Source: Lysinibacillus sp. KCTC 33748 (lineage in GTDB: Bacteria > Bacillota > Bacilli > Bacillales_A > Planococcaceae). From it: a stretch of 64,000 nucleotides of DNA. Both the position numbers and the translations under genes were made by a program. Of this stretch, positions 17,149 through 25,810 are shown in pieces. The DNA lies in assembly GCF_002237755.1 (NCBI RefSeq), contig NZ_MWSJ01000010.1, forward strand, positions 62,001 to 126,000, written 5' to 3'. The notes beneath the pieces are model-generated. The model saw nothing but the letters and a program-made list of their open reading frames with translations, did not search any database and was not told the DNA's origin. How positions within the stretch are numbered: position 1 is the stretch's first letter; each line of letters starts with the position of its first letter.

Positions 17149-17757
17149 ATACTCCTCCAATCTTCTGCACTTAGAACCCTCATGATCCAACATTACATCG
17201 CAATACCCAAGAACGATAAATTGGAAAGAGCGATATATTGTAATTATGGATTCGGAACATCAAGATAAAAGATTAAGATAATATAACCATTTTTTAACAA
17301 GTCAGTCAAGAAGCTCCTACCTCGAGTAAGTTTGTAAGAGATACTAAAGTGGGTAGCTTACTCCTAAGCGATATTATAGATACCAAGTGAGCCTCTTTCA
17401 TCAACTAAGAGGAATGATCATTGTAGACAGTTCTAAATGTAACATGAAGGGAAAAGATAAAGAGAGAATTATTAGGGTCGAACGTATTTGATAAAATAAA
17501 AAATCCGCTTCAAAAACCATTTATAAAGGTTTTGAAGCGGATATATAAAATTAGTTTTTCTTTACCAAACTATCAATTAAATCTGTAACTTTTTTTATTT
17601 CCGACGCTATTATCTATAACGTTATAAAGATAACCATTCTTGTTTAAAGCTTCAAAATCGGCTGCCATATCAGGACTTTCGAATTCTGCAGCTTCACCTG
17701 GCTTAAGTGCTCGTAAATGTAATAATAGGTTTAATTCACGTTCGGTTAAGTTTTCCA
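17149..17757. other. gap with a Gly-Phe-type hairpin
   Basis: Mostly spacer between the membrane protein and the small minus-strand gene. ATCCGCTTCAAAAACC at 17503 pairs with GGTTTTGAAGCGGAT, closing at 17542. It is preceded by TTTGATAAAATAA, the same lead-in seen before the two long hairpin repeats at 17827 and 19084, so it is a shorter member of the same repeat family and can act as terminator for the 17573 gene. Confidence 0.55.
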
Positions 17758-17758
17758 T
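17573..17758 (-). CDS. 61-residue hypothetical protein
   Basis: A small acidic protein beginning MENLTERELNLLLHLR, a short helix-turn-helix-like start, followed by a domain with EFESPDMAADFEALNKNGY. It could be a mini winged-helix regulator, but no family is recognised. The ATG at 17758 is preferred over the adjacent upstream ATG because it stands six bases from GGAGG. Confidence 0.5.
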   Translation of the reverse strand: MENLTERELNLLLHLRALKPGEAAEFESPDMAADFEALNKNGYLYNVIDNSVGNKKSYRFN

Positions 17759-17826
17759 CATATACCTCCGATAATCTAATGTCGTATTTGATAACTATCT
17801 ACTATCTTGTTACATTTTAATATATT

Positions 17827-17960
17827 TGGTAAAATAATAGCGATTAATTAGCTTACGGGAAGAACCCGCTTCAAAAACCATTAATCCATGGTGTTTTAAA
17901 CATGGCTCAATGGCGTTTAAAGCGGGTTTTATTTATTGTTGGCATGGGAAGTTCCCGCTC
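17827..17960 (+). repeat. long hairpin repeat, copy 1 (left of cassette)
   Basis: Contains an outer stem AACCCGCTTCAAAAACCATT against AATGGCGTTTAAAGCGGGTT and an inner palindrome CATGGTGTTTTAAACATG. It closely matches 19084-19222 in the same orientation, including TTGGTAAAATAATAGC before it and TATTTATTGTTGGC after it. With copy 2 it brackets two plus-strand genes. Confidence 0.75.
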
Positions 17961-18028
17961 ACTGTAATAGATGAATGTTTTAGTTAAGGAGGGGCTTAAG
18001 CAAAACTTAGTACGAAGGGGGGATTATT

Positions 18029-18475
18029 ATGAATGAACTAGCCTTAAATATACTACCACCACAAATAAAGACTGTTGATACACATTTCGCTATGGAAGTC
18101 TTAAGATATGAATACGGTTGGGAAGTTGACGAATATGGAGACAGAGAAATAGTTGATACATCAAATTCCTACAAAGTAAAGGCTAAGGTACCGAGAATAT
18201 CTTTTCTTGAATGGATCGATACCTTGTGTAACTTGAAATACAATGGTGTATTAGCGACTCATTTATATACTCGAGAACTATTACCTTATGTTTCACTTGA
18301 TAGTTCTGTTTGGAAATATTTCGATCAAGTAGAAGGCAATTTACTAACTAATGGTTCTACATATAGGAATGCGGACAAGGTAAGAATATATGTATATTTC
18401 ATTGAAGAATTTAATCATTTTGTAATTCTTAGGCTTCTCAGCCACCATGATATTGTTTTTTATAAAAAGATATGA
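18029..18475 (+). CDS. hypothetical protein in hairpin-flanked cassette
   Basis: A 148-residue protein of unknown family. It is acidic, with a central EWIDTLCNLKYNGVLATH and a strand-rich C-terminus (KVRIYVYFIEEFNHFVILRL). A run of six G residues shortly before the ATG acts as ribosome site. It is followed 39 bases later by the DUF3850-like gene on the same strand, and the pair is enclosed by direct copies of the hairpin repeat, suggesting they move or are exchanged together. Confidence 0.45.
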   Translation: MNELALNILPPQIKTVDTHFAMEVLRYEYGWEVDEYGDREIVDTSNSYKVKAKVPRISFLEWIDTLCNLKYNGVLATHLYTRELLPYVSLDSSVWKYFDQVEGNLLTNGSTYRNADKVRIYVYFIEEFNHFVILRLLSHHDIVFYKKI

Positions 18476-18514
18476 TGCTGCTTATTTAAGTTACTTTTCA
18501 CAGTGGGGGTATAT

Positions 18515-19006
18515 ATGAAATTCTTAAGCAAATTATTTAGAAGAAATAACACCAAGAGACAGCCAGTAAATGGTCTTGAAAACATACCAGGACTATTCGA
18601 GTTAGATCCTAAAGAATGTAACCGTATCTTTATAAGAGATAAATCATCACCAGTAGGTTCAGTTGGTTCTATATCAGGTACTTCACATAACTCAATAGCT
18701 ACAGCAATAGCCACAGCTTCACGTTCTGTTTTAGTACCTAAAATAAAGAAAGTACATGAAATTGATATAGAAACTGAGCATTTTATTGAAATTAAAAGTC
18801 TGCGTAGAACATTTGAAATACAAAACAACGAAGTTGATTATAAACCAGGGGATGTAATAAATTATCGAGAGAAGAAAGAAGGCGAATACACAGGATATAA
18901 TGCAGTTTTCACCATTACCTACATTACGTCTGAGAAACAGAAAGATGGCTTTATAGTGATGGGAAAAATACCATACTCAGAGAAACCACGGTGCGTGATG
19001 GCATGA
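18515..19006 (+). CDS. protein with C-terminal DUF3850 (ASCH/PUA-like) domain
   Basis: A 163-residue protein. The N-terminal 85 residues are basic then Ser/Gly/Ala-rich and probably disordered. Residues about 85-160 carry the DUF3850 pattern: HEIDIETEHFIEIKSLRRTF, then EVDYKPGDVINYREK, EYTGYNA and GFIVMGK. This ASCH-related fold is thought to bind RNA or nucleotides and is common in phages. The ATG at 18515 follows GGGGG by five bases. It is the second gene of the cassette. Confidence 0.6.
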   Translation: MKFLSKLFRRNNTKRQPVNGLENIPGLFELDPKECNRIFIRDKSSPVGSVGSISGTSHNSIATAIATASRSVLVPKIKKVHEIDIETEHFIEIKSLRRTFEIQNNEVDYKPGDVINYREKKEGEYTGYNAVFTITYITSEKQKDGFIVMGKIPYSEKPRCVMA

Positions 19007-19083
19007 TTATAGGGTTCTAAGCGTCTTGCAAAAATAGTAAAAGATATGGACTAAATCTTATAGGATTGTTCAGTATTGAGATG

Positions 19084-19222
19084 TTTGATAAAATAATAGC
19101 AATTAAATTAATCATCGGGAAGAACCCGCTTCAAAAACCATTAAGTCATGGTGTTTTAAACATGGCTATTAATGGTGTTTGAAGCGGGTTTTATTTATTG
19201 TTGGCGCGGAAAGTTTCTGCTT
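19084..19222 (+). repeat. long hairpin repeat, copy 2 (right of cassette)
   Basis: Same organisation as 17827-17960: AACCCGCTTCAAAAACCATTA against TAATGGTGTTTGAAGCGGGTT, with an inner CATGGTGTTTTAAACATG. The stem is better paired than in copy 1. Strong secondary structure would also end transcription of the cassette genes. Confidence 0.75.
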
Positions 19223-19321
19223 ACCATTGTACGAGCTATAAATAAGTACCAGATGGAGAATTAAAAATGATGGTGAGATATTTGCCATCGATATGTTATC
19301 TAAGAAGGGAAGATAGAAGAA

Positions 19322-19684
19322 ATGCCTTTACTAACCATTGTAATGAGTGTTTTATATCAATGCTTAAGGTTGAAGTTTAACACGACTATAACCATGAAGA
19401 GTGCAAGAAAAGAAAATATGTTGTTGTTAATTGGCCAATTATTACTATTACTTTCTGCAGGCATCTATATATGGCTGCCGCTTCAGTTGAATTTTTACAT
19501 TCCATTCATAGTCATGAGTGTTTTCCTGATCGATTATATTAAGCCGTGGTTAATGAATGAACGTCCATTAAGCAAAATAGCTATTTTTTTGCTAGTCGTA
19601 TCTACATTAAATTTGAAACAATTACTACGATTTTATCGTACAATAACTATGCAAAGAGGGTGTACTTCCATTCATTCAAGGTGA
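19322..19684 (+). CDS. hypothetical small membrane protein
   Basis: A 120-residue frame with three hydrophobic segments (about residues 1-15, 33-55 and 57-75) and a hydrophilic end. The C-terminal tail (QRGCTSIHSR) looks unlike a membrane protein end and may reflect a frameshift. A weak AAGGGAAG lies 13 bases upstream of the ATG. No family is recognised. Confidence 0.4.
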   Translation: MPLLTIVMSVLYQCLRLKFNTTITMKSARKENMLLLIGQLLLLLSAGIYIWLPLQLNFYIPFIVMSVFLIDYIKPWLMNERPLSKIAIFLLVVSTLNLKQLLRFYRTITMQRGCTSIHSR

Positions 19685-19732
19685 ATGAAATAGCATGATG
19701 AATCAAAACTAAATTGAAAAGAAGGTGCTTTT

Positions 19733-20581
19733 TTGTATAGTATTGGGAAATTTTCGAATCTGTGTAATGTTCCTGTAAAGACTATTCGTTACTATAGCGA
19801 TATTGGATTACTCGAACCATCCTTTATAGATGAAGTGACCGGCTATCGTTATTATGATTACGATAAAATGAAAGAGCTGAATACTATTCAGGTTCTAAAA
19901 GATTGTCATTTTTCATTAAAAGAAATTGAACAGGTTATAAAAAGGGAAAATGATAAGCAAGATTTAGAGCTAAGATTACATAATAAAGTTCAGGAGTTAG
20001 AGCACCAACAAGAAATAATCGCTGAACAAATTCAAAATATTGTCCAAGTAAAAAATTCTATAAAGAACGCTGAGACATTTAATCCAAAGCCAACATTATC
20101 AAGTTGTTACATAGAAGAACGACCAGAAATACAGGTGCTTTTCATTCGGGGGAAAATCAATATTATTGAAATGGACAGGCTAGTACAAAAATTATTTGAA
20201 CGAATTTATGCATATCAATTAGAGGTAGTTGGGGAGCTTACTGCAATTTTTCATCAACAGGATAGGAAGCAAAATGTAGCAGATGTTGAACTACTGTTGC
20301 CAGTAAAAGTAACTCAACCGGCAAATTATATTAAACTAATACCAGCAGGCAGATATGCTTGTATAAATGTAAAGGGACCGTATTCAGAGTTGAATTTTGG
20401 CTATAGTCGCTTGCAGGAATGGTTGACGGAGCAATCTCTTGAGACAGAAGGGGTGTTTATGGAGCAATACATAAAGGGGTTAATTCCATCTGAAGTAGTA
20501 AATCCAATTAATATTAGGCCAAATATTGAGATCCATCCAAACGATTTTTTGACAACAGTGTTTGTGAAAATAAGAAACTAG
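19733..20581 (+). CDS. MerR family regulator with GyrI-like effector domain
   Basis: A 282-residue regulator of the BmrR/BltR type. Residues 1-70 form the MerR winged helix with IGKFSNLCNVPVKTIRYYSD and EVTGYRYYDYDKM. A dimer coiled coil follows (about 75-115). Residues 120-282 form a GyrI-like ligand-binding domain that in relatives senses drugs or small hydrophobic molecules. Translation starts at TTG 19733 after GAAGGTG. A terminator follows the stop. The gene downstream, a C45-type peptidase, is separated by that terminator, so the target is not obvious. Confidence 0.85.
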   Translation: MYSIGKFSNLCNVPVKTIRYYSDIGLLEPSFIDEVTGYRYYDYDKMKELNTIQVLKDCHFSLKEIEQVIKRENDKQDLELRLHNKVQELEHQQEIIAEQIQNIVQVKNSIKNAETFNPKPTLSSCYIEERPEIQVLFIRGKINIIEMDRLVQKLFERIYAYQLEVVGELTAIFHQQDRKQNVADVELLLPVKVTQPANYIKLIPAGRYACINVKGPYSELNFGYSRLQEWLTEQSLETEGVFMEQYIKGLIPSEVVNPINIRPNIEIHPNDFLTTVFVKIRN

Positions 20582-20583
20582 CT

Positions 20584-20612
20584 AAAGTCTCCAGTAAATG
20601 GAGACTTTATTC
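20584..20612 (+). terminator. rho-independent terminator after merR-like gene
   Basis: AAAGTCTCC pairs with GGAGACTTT around a seven-base loop; a T-rich tail follows. Confidence 0.7.
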
Positions 20613-20667
20613 TGTAATTAGCAAGGTAACAACGTCTTGCTAGTAACATACAGAATGGAGTACATCA

Positions 20668-21771
20668 ATGACAACAAATACAGGACAGTTTGCATTTCTT
20701 AAAGGTAGTTCGTATGAGATTGGACATCAACAAGCGCGAGAATTTCAAAAAAACCCTTTTGCGAAATCTCTATTCTTTACGGAAAAATTAGCTTCGGACA
20801 AAGCTTATTTTCAAATGAAAGCACAAATAGAGCAGTATTGCCCAAGTTTAAATAAAGAATTGGAAGGCTTTGCAGAAGGCTTTGGCTATAAGCCCGAGCA
20901 ACTACATTTTTATCAAAATGCGTGGTTAATTCCTGGAGGATGTAGTTTAGGGGCTATTTTGCCTGGAAAAATGGCGGATGGTAAAACATATGTCATAAGA
21001 AATTATGATTTATCGCCCTCTATTTCAGATATGCGTTTATGTACGACAGTCGTCGAAGGGAAATATACTCATACAGGATTTTCTGTTTCTACATTCGGTC
21101 GAAGCGAAGGCTTAAATGAGAAAGGGCTATGTGTTGCGTATGCATCGTGTGGTATGCCCATTGGCAAATATCCTGGTATGAGACCACCAGTAGTACCTGG
21201 GTTTCAGTTTATGGTTATTGTCAGAGCTCTATTAGAAAATTGTAAAAATGTAGAAGAAGCTATTTATATGGTAAACAATATGCCAGTAGGAACGAATATG
21301 AATTTACTGATAGCTGATGCAAATGGCGACGCAGCATTGATTGGAACATATGACGGAATAAAAGAAGTGAAACGTGCAGAACTAGATTATCTTATTGCCA
21401 CTAATCATGGTCTATTTTCTTCAATACAAAAAATGGAGCCTGGTAAGCTCGAACATTCTCAATTAAGATATGATATTTTAGAGGGAAAATTGAAGGAAAG
21501 TGGCAAAAGATCTGTTAATGAAATCCAAGAGCTTCTTTTTACAGAGTTCCCTAAAGGATTATCCGTCCATAATTACAACGAAAGCTTTGGAACCGTGCAT
21601 TCAATTATGTTTAACCTTACTGACTTACAACTGGAATTTTCATTTGGCTCACCATTACAAAATCAGGTAAACAAGATAGAAGTCGGAGACAACTTGGCAA
21701 AAACACAAATACCTGTTGAATTTACTAATAATAGCTATGGAACGGAATTTTGGAAAATAATAAAATCCTAA
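20668..21771 (+). CDS. C45-type peptidase / acyl-transferase family hydrolase
   Basis: A 367-residue Ntn-type hydrolase related to acyl-CoA:6-aminopenicillanate acyltransferase and C45 peptidases. The expected nucleophile cysteine lies in PGGCSLGAILPG (about residue 91), followed by YVIRNYDLSPS and NEKGLCVAYASCGMP, the conserved core strands. In such enzymes the cysteine often becomes the N-terminal residue after self-cleavage. No signal peptide is present, so it is probably cytoplasmic. The substrate is unknown. A terminator stands right behind it. Confidence 0.75.
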   Translation: MTTNTGQFAFLKGSSYEIGHQQAREFQKNPFAKSLFFTEKLASDKAYFQMKAQIEQYCPSLNKELEGFAEGFGYKPEQLHFYQNAWLIPGGCSLGAILPGKMADGKTYVIRNYDLSPSISDMRLCTTVVEGKYTHTGFSVSTFGRSEGLNEKGLCVAYASCGMPIGKYPGMRPPVVPGFQFMVIVRALLENCKNVEEAIYMVNNMPVGTNMNLLIADANGDAALIGTYDGIKEVKRAELDYLIATNHGLFSSIQKMEPGKLEHSQLRYDILEGKLKESGKRSVNEIQELLFTEFPKGLSVHNYNESFGTVHSIMFNLTDLQLEFSFGSPLQNQVNKIEVGDNLAKTQIPVEFTNNSYGTEFWKIIKS

Positions 21772-21775
21772 CTAA

Positions 21776-21807
21776 CAAAAAGACCTCCCACCGTGAGAGG
21801 TCTTTTT
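21776..21807. terminator. rho-independent terminator
   Basis: AAAAAGACCTC pairs with GAGGTCTTTTT around a CCACCGTGA loop. It works in both directions between the peptidase gene and the converging minus-strand gene. Confidence 0.8.
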
Positions 21808-21872
21808 GCTGTACCCGAAAGGTAAGGCATATTGTGTCCAACTGAAATAGCACTTGCCAATTACACACTTAT

Positions 21873-22463
21873 TTAATAACTTAATTCGTACGTTACTACT
21901 TCGATAAATTTATCTCGATCTTGTGATTCAAAAATAGTAATCCCTTTATCTCTAGAAAGTTGTAGTAACTTTTGAATATTAGCTTCATCTTTCTCCATAA
22001 AGGCTTTTTTTACATATTTTAAATCTTGCAAGATATGATGAATAAATGTATCTCCTTCTCTTTTTATATCTATAGCAATAAAGTCGAAAGATAATTTTGT
22101 TTTAGGTGGAGTAATAATTGTATCAAACAAATAGTTTAAAGCTTTAAAGGGGACATAAGGGATACCTTTTTTATATTCATATTTCTCTATAATAGGTAAA
22201 ACCTTATCAATAAATTTTTGTATTGTATCAATATTGTAAAGCTTTGTATCTTCTAAATTATTCCTCTTAATAATTTGTTGTATTTTTTCATATTGCTTTT
22301 GTTCTAGCAGTTCTTTCATATATAAAAGTTCTTTTTTGAATTTTGATCGTTCTTTTTTACTTAATTGTCGATGTTCAATAACAGCGTATTCGATTAGCTC
22401 CCATCCTATTTTTAAACCAAAATGAGGTTCTAAAAAATACTTAAGTTCTTCAAAATCGCGCAC
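21873..22463 (-). CDS. hypothetical helical protein
   Basis: A 196-residue, Lys/Glu-rich, almost entirely helical protein with no known motif; residues 35-65 could form a coiled coil. AAAGGAG lies a few bases before the ATG. Its low GC and lack of neighbours on the strand fit an accessory gene. It converges on the peptidase gene. An immunity-protein role is possible but unsupported. Confidence 0.5.
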   Translation of the reverse strand: MRDFEELKYFLEPHFGLKIGWELIEYAVIEHRQLSKKERSKFKKELLYMKELLEQKQYEKIQQIIKRNNLEDTKLYNIDTIQKFIDKVLPIIEKYEYKKGIPYVPFKALNYLFDTIITPPKTKLSFDFIAIDIKREGDTFIHHILQDLKYVKKAFMEKDEANIQKLLQLSRDKGITIFESQDRDKFIEVVTYELSY

Positions 22464-22673
22464 TTAGGTAACTCCTTTTAAGTTAGTATTATTAATCTTG
22501 TAGGGAAAATAAGATAAAAATTTCTTGCCTTAACCGCTCATCAAACATCTTGTGTCAGAGCCATATTAAGATAATATTCCTTTTCCTTTACTTAATTCCC
22601 AATAATTATGTATTTTACATAAAAAAATTTTATAGAAATATATAATTTTATTTCATTTTTTTAAAAAATAAAA

Positions 22674-22704
22674 TGAACCTTTTCCATTTGCCGTTTGTAT
22701 AGTC
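22674..22704 (+). promoter_or_regulatory. possible ECF-type promoter of the ABC-sigma operon
   Basis: TGAACCTTTT followed by GTATAGTC about 17 bases later resembles -35 GAAC and -10 elements used by ECF sigma factors, and the operon it precedes encodes one. The match is loose and the spacing is a choice, so this is tentative. Confidence 0.3.
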
Positions 22705-22733
22705 ATTGAACATAGAGATAAGGAGGGATTATT

Positions 22734-23456
22734 TTGGAGCTTATAGTGAAGGATATTGTGAAAAAATATAATGGTGTGAACGTTTTGGATGGTGTGTCGG
22801 CCACATTTGAAATGGGGTATTGTTATTTATTATTAGGTCAAAATGGAGCGGGTAAATCTACATTATCAAAATGTATAGCTGGAGATGTAAAACCTGATGC
22901 AGGTACTATTGTATTCAATGAAGCGTCTCAACATGTACAAGAACAAGTTGCGCTACAGTACCAATTTTTTTCGAGTTATCAGCATCTGAAAATTCGTGAA
23001 GTGATCACTCTTTTTACTAAATTGACGAACAATAAAGTTGATTTGGGAGAGCTATATGAAATATTAGGGTTACCGACTTATGACCACATCTTATTGAAAA
23101 ATGCGTCAGGCGGTCAGAGAAAAGCAGTATCGATTTTCCTTTCATTTTTATTAAATAAACCAATTATCATTTTAGATGAGCCATTTGCTGATTTAGATTT
23201 AACGAAGAAAAAGCAATTGATGTTTTACTTACAAGGTGAAATTCGTCAACGTAACAAAATGATTATTATTATTAGCCATGAGGTAGCAGGATTAGAATCT
23301 TTATTTGATTATGTAGTGATTTTAAAAGACGGAAAACTCATTGAAAATAGCACACAGGATGAACTTTATAGAAAATACGCAGAGGCGAAATTGCCGGGAA
23401 TCGAAGGTCTCTACTATGAAGTGACAGGCCAAATTTTAGGAGGAAGAGCAGGATGA
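22734..23456 (+). CDS. ABC transporter ATP-binding protein
   Basis: A 240-residue ATPase. Walker A is GQNGAGKST, the Q-loop is in LQYQFFSSYQ, the signature is ASGGQRK, and Walker B is IIILDEPFADLD followed by the switch histidine in ISHEV. Start is TTG 22734, seven bases after AGGAGGG. The last four bases overlap the permease gene. With that permease it forms a small exporter or sensor-type ABC system. The operon also encodes an ECF sigma factor, as in the sigY-yxlCDEFG operon of Bacillus subtilis. Confidence 0.9.
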   Translation: MELIVKDIVKKYNGVNVLDGVSATFEMGYCYLLLGQNGAGKSTLSKCIAGDVKPDAGTIVFNEASQHVQEQVALQYQFFSSYQHLKIREVITLFTKLTNNKVDLGELYEILGLPTYDHILLKNASGGQRKAVSIFLSFLLNKPIIILDEPFADLDLTKKKQLMFYLQGEIRQRNKMIIIISHEVAGLESLFDYVVILKDGKLIENSTQDELYRKYAEAKLPGIEGLYYEVTGQILGGRAG

Positions 23457-24202
23457 TGAAGCAAATTGCACGCATGTATATGTTAGAAAATATTCGTAGC
23501 CTAGGAATGACTATTGGGAATTTGTTACCAGCTTATATCTTTTTAGGAATATCATTTTTTGCTAAAAGCGCGATGACTGAAGAATCATTTGATTTTTTGA
23601 TTAAAGGTCAGTTTTTACCGATTTCTATAATAATGTTAATCTTCTTCTTTTGTTTTTCCAGTGCTACAATCTATTTAACAGATATGAAAGCCAATAAAAC
23701 CCTCCAATGGGTGCAGCGTACAGGCATTAAGCCACACACTTACTTTATAGGGATGGGAATCGGTGTTTTTACTTTATTAAATCTATTCTTAGTGTTGCTA
23801 CTCATTGGCTACTCTTTTATTATTGATATTTCATTATCTTCATTTTTGCTAATTATTTTAATGAGTAACTTTGTGTTACTGGCATTATATCCATTGAGTT
23901 TTATATTGGCCGGTCTATTTAAAAATGAAAAAGTGGCAACAAGTATGTTGCAACCGATTATGTTGATATTTATGTTTTCAATACAAATGTCAACGATGTT
24001 TTTAACATTAGCGAAAAAAAACCCCCAGGATTATTTTATTTTCTTAATCTGGAATCCGATGCTATATTTATTTGATAGCTTGCAAGTGTCTTTAAATTTA
24101 ATAGGCGAAACTTGGCTTCCGCAATATCAGTATTTTATGATTTTAACAATTCTTAGCTTGGTGCTAGCAGCTATCGCTAAGAAAGTATATACCAGTAAGT
24201 AG
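23453..24202 (+). CDS. ABC transporter permease
   Basis: A 249-residue membrane protein with six hydrophobic segments in the ABC-2 type layout (about 20-40, 55-75, 98-120, 130-150, 160-180, 225-243). It overlaps the ATPase gene by four bases (GATGATG context), so the two are translationally coupled. Function follows the ATPase; the substrate is unknown, though relatives export peptides or antimicrobial compounds or provide immunity. Confidence 0.8.
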   Translation: MMKQIARMYMLENIRSLGMTIGNLLPAYIFLGISFFAKSAMTEESFDFLIKGQFLPISIIMLIFFFCFSSATIYLTDMKANKTLQWVQRTGIKPHTYFIGMGIGVFTLLNLFLVLLLIGYSFIIDISLSSFLLIILMSNFVLLALYPLSFILAGLFKNEKVATSMLQPIMLIFMFSIQMSTMFLTLAKKNPQDYFIFLIWNPMLYLFDSLQVSLNLIGETWLPQYQYFMILTILSLVLAAIAKKVYTSK

Positions 24203-24210
24203 GTGATTTT

Positions 24211-24588
24211 ATGGGAATTGGATTTATTGTATCTTTAATTGCAAATGTAGTTTTGACTATTATTATTTTGGGAATTACAATCCCGATGGATAAAAAATAT
24301 GTTGTACGCGAAAATAGAAAAATTAATTATAAAAAAACAACAATTTATTTACGTTGGAATGTATTTGATACTTTAACGCTCGTTTTAGCCATTTATACAA
24401 TACTTTGTGTGCAGGCAGTTTTCATACTTTTGACTTCCTCTCAAACAATCGAAAATCCATATTTGCAGTTTTTTGCAAATCAATCGTCAACATGGGTCAT
24501 TGTAATAGTTGGATACTTAGTTTCACGTCTTTCTATGACATTAAAGTCCATTAAGGCTCATTGGGGGGATGAGCAAGATGATGAGTAA
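24211..24588 (+). CDS. small membrane protein of the ABC-sigma operon
   Basis: A 125-residue protein with three hydrophobic helices (about 5-25, 50-75 and 90-110) and a charged C-terminus. No family is recognised. It starts eight bases after the permease stop, and its end overlaps the sigma factor gene by up to 20 bases. Position suggests it is the counterpart of the small YxlD/YxlE proteins that help hold SigY inactive. Confidence 0.6.
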   Translation: MGIGFIVSLIANVVLTIIILGITIPMDKKYVVRENRKINYKKTTIYLRWNVFDTLTLVLAIYTILCVQAVFILLTSSQTIENPYLQFFANQSSTWVIVIVGYLVSRLSMTLKSIKAHWGDEQDDE

Positions 24589-25102
24589 TGAAGAGTGGAT
24601 GGAGGCCTATAAAAACGGCGATGTCGAGGGCTTTGAACAGCTCTATAGTCGTTTGTATGAGCCATTATACTGCTTTTTATTTCGCTATACTCGAGAAGAT
24701 CAGCTAAGCATAGATATTGTGCAAGATACCTTTGAGCGTTTACAATATATAAAAGAAGATTTTGATGAGCAAAAGGGTACAGTGAAAGCATTTTTATTTC
24801 AAATCGCCTATCGCTTAATGATTAATAAATTGAATCGGCGCAAAAAATGGCGTACGCTGTTCCCGTTTTTAGTACCGACGTCCAGTCATCGAATGTCTGC
24901 TGACGAGAAATTAACGATACAAGAAGCGATTCTTCAATTACCCGAAAAGCAACGGGCTGTTATTTTGCTTGTCTATTATCATGATTTACCGCAGGAGGAA
25001 ATTGCACAAATTTTGTCCATTCCCCTTGGTACAGTTAAATCAAGGCTACATAATGCGATAAAGACTTTAAAGGAAGAGCTAAAGGAGGATTTCGATGCTT
25101 AA
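24569..25102 (+). CDS. ECF-type RNA polymerase sigma factor
   Basis: A 177-residue sigma-70 family protein. Region 2 spans residues about 20-85 (VEGFEQLYSRLYEPLYCFLF and then VQDTFERL); region 4 spans 115-170 with LQLPEKQRAVILLVYYHDLP and IPLGTVKSRLHNAIKTL. The start is ambiguous: ATG 24569 is very close to the GGGGGG run, while ATG 24578 is better spaced. It overlaps genes on both sides, which ties its synthesis to the membrane proteins. It probably controls its own operon and is held by the product of the next gene. Confidence 0.85.
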   Translation: MSKMMSNEEWMEAYKNGDVEGFEQLYSRLYEPLYCFLFRYTREDQLSIDIVQDTFERLQYIKEDFDEQKGTVKAFLFQIAYRLMINKLNRRKKWRTLFPFLVPTSSHRMSADEKLTIQEAILQLPEKQRAVILLVYYHDLPQEEIAQILSIPLGTVKSRLHNAIKTLKEELKEDFDA

Positions 25103-25343
25103 GGATGAATTTCAAAAGGAACAATGGTTAAAAGACAACTTAGATCAAGATAAAGTGGAGATACCTAAGCAGCTAATGACATACAAGAAAAGTCGCTGGC
25201 AACGTTTTCTTCAATATTTAGCTTCACCAACGAAGGATCCGTTAGAGCCAATATGTACATCTTCAGTCGGCTATACCTCTTTAAAAATAGTGCCCATTGT
25301 TGTGGCTGTATTTATAACAATTCTCCAAATTTTATTGCAATAA
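25095..25343 (+). CDS. putative short anti-sigma factor
   Basis: An 82-residue protein with a charged cytoplasmic N-terminus and one C-terminal membrane helix (residues about 62-82). It overlaps the sigma gene by eight bases. Order and size resemble YxlC, the anti-sigma partner of SigY. There is no zinc-binding HxxxCxxC motif. The call rests on context. Confidence 0.55.
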   Translation: MLKDEFQKEQWLKDNLDQDKVEIPKQLMTYKKSRWQRFLQYLASPTKDPLEPICTSSVGYTSLKIVPIVVAVFITILQILLQ

Positions 25344-25356
25344 TTTTTATCAACTA

Positions 25357-25570
25357 ATCAATTATGCCTTGGCATAATTGCGTCCGGAATCGGCTTTGTG
25401 CTTAGGCCTGCACGAGGGCCGACACGATGTCGGTCATTTCGGTAGTGCCACAGGACGTGGCGTTAATTACCGATGCAGGTCAGTTTGCCGTTATCGCATG
25501 GATGCGATGATTTTAGGCTAACATCCCCTAAGAACTCCTTTCTGATTTCGTGACATCTGCCGGAGGCAAA
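25357..25570 (+). repeat. long dispersed repeat, copy A
   Basis: About 210 bases matching, in inverted orientation, 61061-61262. It is built from nested hairpins: ATTATGCCTTGGCATAAT, GGCCGACACGATGTCGGTC, GCCACAGGACGTGGC and ATCGCATGGATGCGAT. No frame is open. The sequence after it (25600-25680) has a further hairpin, CTCACCGCTTATAGAGGTGGGAG in form, similar to IS605-type ends. Confidence 0.85.
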
Positions 25571-25810
25571 CTTCTTTCATTTAGATGTATGGACACCCGC
25601 TGAAAAGTAAATGAAACACGCATTCATCTCACCGCTTATAGAGGTGGGAGACTTCTGTAGCTGACGTTTTACTTTTACTACCAAAACATTTGCTGAAAAA
25701 AGTTAAATTTCTCACTGCCACAATCATTCGGTTGTGGTATTTTTAATGAATAAAATACTATTTATTGCCCATTTTTAGGAAATGTTTAGATTAATTTGGA
25801 GGTTGGTGCT

